This document shows positions 51,315 through 54,931 of a DNA stretch of 54,931 nt, piece by piece. The notes beneath the pieces were generated by a model that was not told the DNA's origin, made no database searches, and saw only the letters and a list, made by a program, of their open reading frames with translations. The translations under genes and the position numbers were made by a program. The DNA lies in contig NZ_JMFG01000011.1 of assembly GCF_000687145.1 (NCBI RefSeq), positions 12,511-67,441 of the forward strand. The letters run 5' to 3'. Source of the DNA: Thermoanaerobaculum aquaticum (GTDB taxonomy: Bacteria; Acidobacteriota; Thermoanaerobaculia; Thermoanaerobaculales; Thermoanaerobaculaceae). How positions within the stretch are numbered: position 1 is the stretch's first letter; each line of letters opens with the position of its first letter.

Positions 51315-52093
51315 GGCTGGCTCCAGCTCCAAAACGTCAAAAGCTTTTCGCCCCAAAAAAGCACCACGATGGCGGCCGCGCAAAGGAAGGTGCCAAAGGG
51401 GAGCTCGGTTTGCCGCGAGCCTTTCCCCAGCAGGATCAACCCCACCCCCACCAAAGCTCCCGCCACCGCTCCCAGGGCTAAGGTGAGCAGCATCCCCTGC
51501 CAGCCCAAAAAAGCCCCCAGCATGGCCAACAGCTTCACGTCACCCAGGCCCATCCCCTCCACCCCGCGAAGCCAACGGTAAGCCCAAATGATCGAAAGCG
51601 GCAGCGCCGCCCCCAGCACTGTGCCTATGACCGCGGGGAGCAAAGGGGTGGGCCCACCCAGCCAGGCGAAAAGCAAGCCCAAAGCCACGCCCGGAAGGGT
51701 GAGGGCATCGGGCAGGATCATGTGCTCCAGGTCAATGAGGGCCAAGGCCAGGCAAAGGCTTCCCAACACCACCGCATGAAAAACCCAAAGCCACTGGGGA
51801 AGCTTCAGCGCCGCCGCGAAAAACAGCAGGCCCGTGGCCGCTTCCACCAGCGGGTAACGGGGGGAGATGGGAGCCCGGCAGTCCCGGCAACGCCCCGCCA
51901 AAAAGAGGTACGACAACACCGGCACGTTGTCGTACCAGCGGATGGCCGCCCCGCACCGGGGGCAGCGGGAAGGGGGGTGGGAAAGGGACTCCCCCCGGGG
52001 CAAGCGGTGGATGACCACGTTGAGAAACGAGCCCACCACCAACCCCACGTTGGCTGCAAGAACCGGAAAAAACCAAGCCGGCAGCTCGCTCAT
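51311..52093 (-). CDS. pilD: Prepilin peptidase (A24, PilD-like)
   Basis: A 260-aa integral membrane aspartic peptidase that cleaves and N-methylates type IV prepilins and type II secretion pseudopilins. The N-terminal cytoplasmic domain has two CxxC pairs (CPRCGAAI and CRDC). The two catalytic aspartates are in ALIDLEHMILPD and GLGDVKLLAML (the GxGD motif). Seven to eight hydrophobic segments are visible. It overlaps the GT4 gene and the histidine kinase gene, so pilus processing and the two-component system are probably in one transcript. Confidence 0.96.
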   Translation of the reverse strand: MSELPAWFFPVLAANVGLVVGSFLNVVIHRLPRGESLSHPPSRCPRCGAAIRWYDNVPVLSYLFLAGRCRDCRAPISPRYPLVEAATGLLFFAAALKLPQWLWVFHAVVLGSLCLALALIDLEHMILPDALTLPGVALGLLFAWLGGPTPLLPAVIGTVLGAALPLSIIWAYRWLRGVEGMGLGDVKLLAMLGAFLGWQGMLLTLALGAVAGALVGVGLILLGKGSRQTELPFGTFLCAAAIVVLFWGEKLLTFWSWSQP

Positions 52094-53241
52094 GATCCCA
52101 CCCTTTGCCCCCAGAGCTTAAGGTACAGAGCTTCCTGGTCGGCCACCATCCTTTCCACCGAAAACTCCTCCAGGCCCTGCTTCCCCGCTTCTCCCAGGGC
52201 CCTGGCCAGCTCCGGGTTGGCCAGCAACAAGGCCACCTTTTCCGCCATGGTGGCCACATCCCCGGGGGGGACCAAGAAGCCGTTGACCCCATCCACCACC
52301 ACCTCCACCACCCCGTCCACCGCCATGGCCACCACCGCCACCCCGGCGCAGCGGGCCTCCACCAGCACCCGGGGCAAGCCCTCAAAGCGCGAGGTAAGGG
52401 TCACCACGTTGGCTGCCCGCAAAAGCCGCGGTACATCCCGCCGCCAGCCCAAAAAGTGCAAGCGCTGCTCCAGGCCCCACTTCTGCCGCAAGCGCTCCAG
52501 ACGCTCCCGCAACTCGCCATCGCCCACCAAAAGGAAACGCGCTTCCGGAAGAACCGGCGCCAGCCGCGCCGAAAGCTCCACAAAGCGCTCGGGGGCTTTC
52601 TGCGGCTTAAAGCAGGAAACCTGCAGCACCACCGGAGCTTCCGGGGGGATAGCCAGCTCCTCCCGCACGGCTTGGCCGTCGGCCGCCTGGGAAAACGCCC
52701 GCAGGTCAATGCCCGAGCGGATCACCGTGACCCGCTCCCGGGGAAAAAGCCCCAGCTGCACACCGGTTTCCAGGTTTTCCCGGGAAACCGCAATGAAAGC
52801 CGTGGTCATGGTGGCAACGAGCTTTTCTGCGGCCATAAAAGCGGCCCGCACCGGCAGCCACTGGTGCGGGCCAAAGCCAAAGCCGTGCACCGAGTGGATG
52901 ATGATGGGGACCCCCTCACACCAGGCGGAAAGCCGCCCCAGCACGCCGGCTTTGGAGGAGTGGGTATGCACGATGTGGGGGGAAAAGGCGCGGATGGCGG
53001 AGCGCAGCTCCCCAAAAGCGCGCCAATCGGAAAGCGGGCGCACCTCCCGCCGCAAATGGGGAATGGGGAAAAACTCCGTGTCCGGCAGGCTTGCCCCTTC
53101 CGGGTAAAGCTCCCCACCCAAGCCACACGCCAGCCCCAGCGTAAACCGCTGCCGATCCAGCTGCCGAACGGTGTCCAGGGTGTTGCGCTGGGCGCCTCCC
53201 AGCTCCAGCATGGTGATGACGTGCAGAACCCTGAGCTTCAC
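52090..53241 (-). CDS. Glycosyltransferase family 4
   Basis: A 383-aa GT-B enzyme. The N-domain has GGAQRNTLDTVRQLDR and IVHTHSSKAGVLGRLSAWC, and the C-domain has the donor-binding EX7E-like region EGLPRVLVEARCAGVAVVAM. It transfers a sugar from a nucleotide donor in surface glycan assembly. The GTG start at 53241 gives the usual KLRVLHVITMLE beginning and overlaps the flavoprotein stop (GTGA). It is part of the 48.8-54.9 kb cluster. Confidence 0.9.
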   Translation of the reverse strand: MKLRVLHVITMLELGGAQRNTLDTVRQLDRQRFTLGLACGLGGELYPEGASLPDTEFFPIPHLRREVRPLSDWRAFGELRSAIRAFSPHIVHTHSSKAGVLGRLSAWCEGVPIIIHSVHGFGFGPHQWLPVRAAFMAAEKLVATMTTAFIAVSRENLETGVQLGLFPRERVTVIRSGIDLRAFSQAADGQAVREELAIPPEAPVVLQVSCFKPQKAPERFVELSARLAPVLPEARFLLVGDGELRERLERLRQKWGLEQRLHFLGWRRDVPRLLRAANVVTLTSRFEGLPRVLVEARCAGVAVVAMAVDGVVEVVVDGVNGFLVPPGDVATMAEKVALLLANPELARALGEAGKQGLEEFSVERMVADQEALYLKLWGQRVGS

Positions 53242-54530
53242 CGCTGAACCACCTTGCGCGCCACCGCCGCCCCGTCCCACAGGGCATCCTCCATGGTGGA
53301 GTACTTCCACTCCGCCCACCGCCCGCAGAGGAACACGTTGGCTTTGCGGAAAAAGTCGCGGACCGCCGCCACCGCTTGTGTTCGCCGGGGGTTGAAGATC
53401 ACGTAGGCGGGGTCCACCCTGGCCACATGGGAAAACGCCACGTCACTGCGGGAAGACAACAGGCCTTCCCGGACCAAAGCGTCCAGGCAAGCTTCCTGCC
53501 ACCCCGGGGGCGGTTCTTGTCCCGAGGGCACGCTCACCTCCACCGAAACCGTGTGGAAACCCTCCGGCGCCAAAACCCCGTGGTTACAGGGAAAACCTAC
53601 CCGGTAAAAGGGCAGGTGCTCCTCGGGGCAGTAAATCCAGTGCTCCCTCCGCTTGGCCTGACCCCGCACCGCCAGGTTCAAGTTCCAAACCCCCACCGCC
53701 GCCAGCTCTTTCGCCTTTTCCCGGAGCTCATCCGGCACCGGCTCAGCCATGGCCAGAAGCTGCGGCAGGGGGCAGGTGGCAATAAGGGCGTCAAAGGGCA
53801 CCGCCTGCCCGTTGGCCAAAAGCACCTGACGTTGCTTCAAGCGCACGGCCACCACCGGCGAGTTCAGGAAGAGCCTGGGAACCCTCTGGGCTAAGGTTTG
53901 GGGCAAGAGGCCAATGCCGCCCACCCGGGGGTAGAGAAACCAGGCGTTGTAACCCACCGCCCGGGATTTGGGGAAAAGCCCCAGAGCCCCGTCCACCACG
54001 TCGGCAAGCTCCGGCCTGGGCACGTAGCGCCCCACCCACTCGCAGGTCAGGGCAAAAGGGTCCGTACAGAAGAGCTTGCGGTTGTAGGGGAAGAAAAAGT
54101 GCCGGGCAAAGCCCTCCCCAAAGCGGGATAGCACCCAGGAGCCAAAGCTGCCGTCGTCCTCTCGCTTTTGCGCCCAGGCCTGGATAAACCCCAAAAGGCA
54201 GTCCCGGCGGATCTCCCGGGGCAGGCGGGCGGTGTGGATCTGGATAGGGTAAGGGGTCACCCGGCCAGCAAGCAAAATACCCGCCCGCCGCTTGTGGCGG
54301 CGAAAGGCGTGGCCTAACCCCAGTTGCTGCAGAAGAGTGCGGCTTTCGGGCAGGCGCAGGTGCAGCAGGTGGCCGGTAAAGTCAAAGGCAAAGCCGTCCC
54401 GCACCACCGTTCGACAGGCCCCACCGGCTTCCGCTTCCTTTTCAAAAACCTGCGCCTCCACCCCGGCTTGGGCCAAATGCCAAGCGGCCGAAAGCCCCGA
54501 TAGGCCGGCACCAACGATCACCACCTTCAT
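53238..54530 (-). CDS. FAD-dependent amine-oxidase-family protein
   Basis: A 430-aa flavoprotein with N-terminal dinucleotide motif VVIVGAGLSGLSAAWHLA and FEKEAEAGGACRTV, FAFDFTGHLLHL, and a C-terminal ADP-binding region ALWDGAAVARKVVQR. It belongs to the protoporphyrinogen-oxidase/UDP-galactopyranose-mutase-like superfamily. Among glycosyltransferase genes, a role in surface-sugar chemistry is more likely than in haem synthesis, but the substrate is unknown. The ATG at 54530 overlaps the WecA-like gene stop. Confidence 0.85.
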   Translation of the reverse strand: MKVVIVGAGLSGLSAAWHLAQAGVEAQVFEKEAEAGGACRTVVRDGFAFDFTGHLLHLRLPESRTLLQQLGLGHAFRRHKRRAGILLAGRVTPYPIQIHTARLPREIRRDCLLGFIQAWAQKREDDGSFGSWVLSRFGEGFARHFFFPYNRKLFCTDPFALTCEWVGRYVPRPELADVVDGALGLFPKSRAVGYNAWFLYPRVGGIGLLPQTLAQRVPRLFLNSPVVAVRLKQRQVLLANGQAVPFDALIATCPLPQLLAMAEPVPDELREKAKELAAVGVWNLNLAVRGQAKRREHWIYCPEEHLPFYRVGFPCNHGVLAPEGFHTVSVEVSVPSGQEPPPGWQEACLDALVREGLLSSRSDVAFSHVARVDPAYVIFNPRRTQAVAAVRDFFRKANVFLCGRWAEWKYSTMEDALWDGAAVARKVVQR

Positions 54531-54931
54531 GGCTTCACCGGCACAAAGCTCAAGCGCAAAAGCCACAGGGCCCAGGCCAGCCACACCACGACAAAGGCCC
54601 CTAAAGTCAGCTCAAAGGACGGCACGAGGGCCAGGGCCAGCCCCACCCCCAGGAAGGCCAAACCCACAAGGTAGCAGCGCAACACCGTGCCGCGGGTGTC
54701 CCCCGCGTGCAGGGCCCGCCAGCGAAGGGCAAAGTGGTCGGGGCTGCCCTTCCAAAAGGGGATCCCCTGGCGCGCCCGCAGCAGCGTCACGTAACCCACC
54801 TCCGAAAGCGGCAACGCCAGAAAAGCCAGGGGCGCCAGAAAACCCGCCGGTGAAACCTCGCTCCACTTTACCGCCAGCGCCAGAGCTCCCAGGGTGAGCC
54901 CCACCGACAAACTCCCCGCGTCCCCCAGGTA
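54527..54931 (-). CDS. WecA/MraY-like undecaprenyl-phosphate sugar-phosphate transferase, 5' partial
   Basis: The last 134 codons of a membrane protein that continues past the right edge. At the edge it reads YLGDAGSLSVGLTLGALAL, which matches the conserved GD(A/S)GS motif of the MraY/WecA family. It then has several hydrophobic segments, with an HFALRWRALHAG loop between them. Family members begin lipid-linked polysaccharide synthesis on undecaprenyl phosphate. The gene is likely first or near first in the glycan cluster with the flavoprotein and GT4. Confidence 0.82.
   Translation of the reverse strand, partial: YLGDAGSLSVGLTLGALALAVKWSEVSPAGFLAPLAFLALPLSEVGYVTLLRARQGIPFWKGSPDHFALRWRALHAGDTRGTVLRCYLVGLAFLGVGLALALVPSFELTLGAFVVVWLAWALWLLRLSFVPVKP

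Overview
The window is GC-rich, gene-dense bacterial chromosome with no mobile element, prophage or CRISPR array that I can see. The combination of a large TonB-dependent receptor with an N-terminal carboxypeptidase-regulatory domain, bacterial-type Ser/Thr kinase, type IV prepilin peptidase, selenocysteine synthase and many secreted TPR or hydrolase-like proteins suggests a Gram-negative member of the Acidobacteriota, perhaps a Thermoanaerobaculum-like lineage. That placement is inference from gene content, not a database result.

Layout. 1-2.8 kb: tilS (running off the left edge), a tRNA with anticodon CAT, a small Cys-rich protein and a glutamate-semialdehyde-mutase-like protein that lacks the PLP lysine. 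2.8-7.7 kb: a CheY-like receiver, a STAS/RsbW partner-switching pair, a secreted HExxH protein, a periplasmic cyclophilin and a membrane Ser/Thr kinase. 7.7-16.1 kb: ftsB-like, enolase and phosphohexomutase on the minus strand, and a CAP-domain protein, cysteine desulfurase and mfd on the plus strand. 16.1-23.9 kb: a minus-strand translation operon (two tRNA-Val, thrS, rpmI, rplT, pheS, pheT, a coiled-coil protein, an AAA+ ATPase), without infC at its usual place. 24-29.6 kb: a minus-strand surface-glycan operon (methyltransferase, HpcH/HpaI aldolase, epimerase, GT2, methyltransferase, GT39). 29.7-35.7 kb: a DUF4097 protein, an ArnT-like transferase, an atypical radical SAM protein, tRNA-Ala and an alkaline-phosphatase/TPR protein. 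35.8-38.9 kb: a TonB receptor with a putative Arg-rich leader peptide. 39-42.6 kb: a three-subunit acyl-CoA carboxylase. 42.6-48.8 kb: a TldD/TldE pair, a divergent YchF, a TPR protein, an MXAN_5187-like protein and selA. 48.8-54.9 kb: an NtrC-like regulator without a DNA-binding domain, its histidine kinase, prepilin peptidase, a GT4 glycosyltransferase, a flavin amine oxidase and a WecA/MraY-like transferase (running off the right edge).

Two architectural themes stand out. Genes in operons overlap by ATGA, GTGA or TAATG, implying translational coupling, and several convergent genes overlap at their 3' ends. Many first-in-operon genes have a recognisable -10 hexamer placed so that the predicted transcription start is at, or within a few bases of, the start codon, with no room for a ribosome binding site. 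This implies widespread leaderless mRNAs, often from divergent promoters packed into about 30-40 bp.

No stretch over 300 bases lacks a gene. The longest gaps (16381-16573, 23805-24045, 38748-39026) hold promoters, palindromes, hairpins and a possible leader ORF, annotated below.
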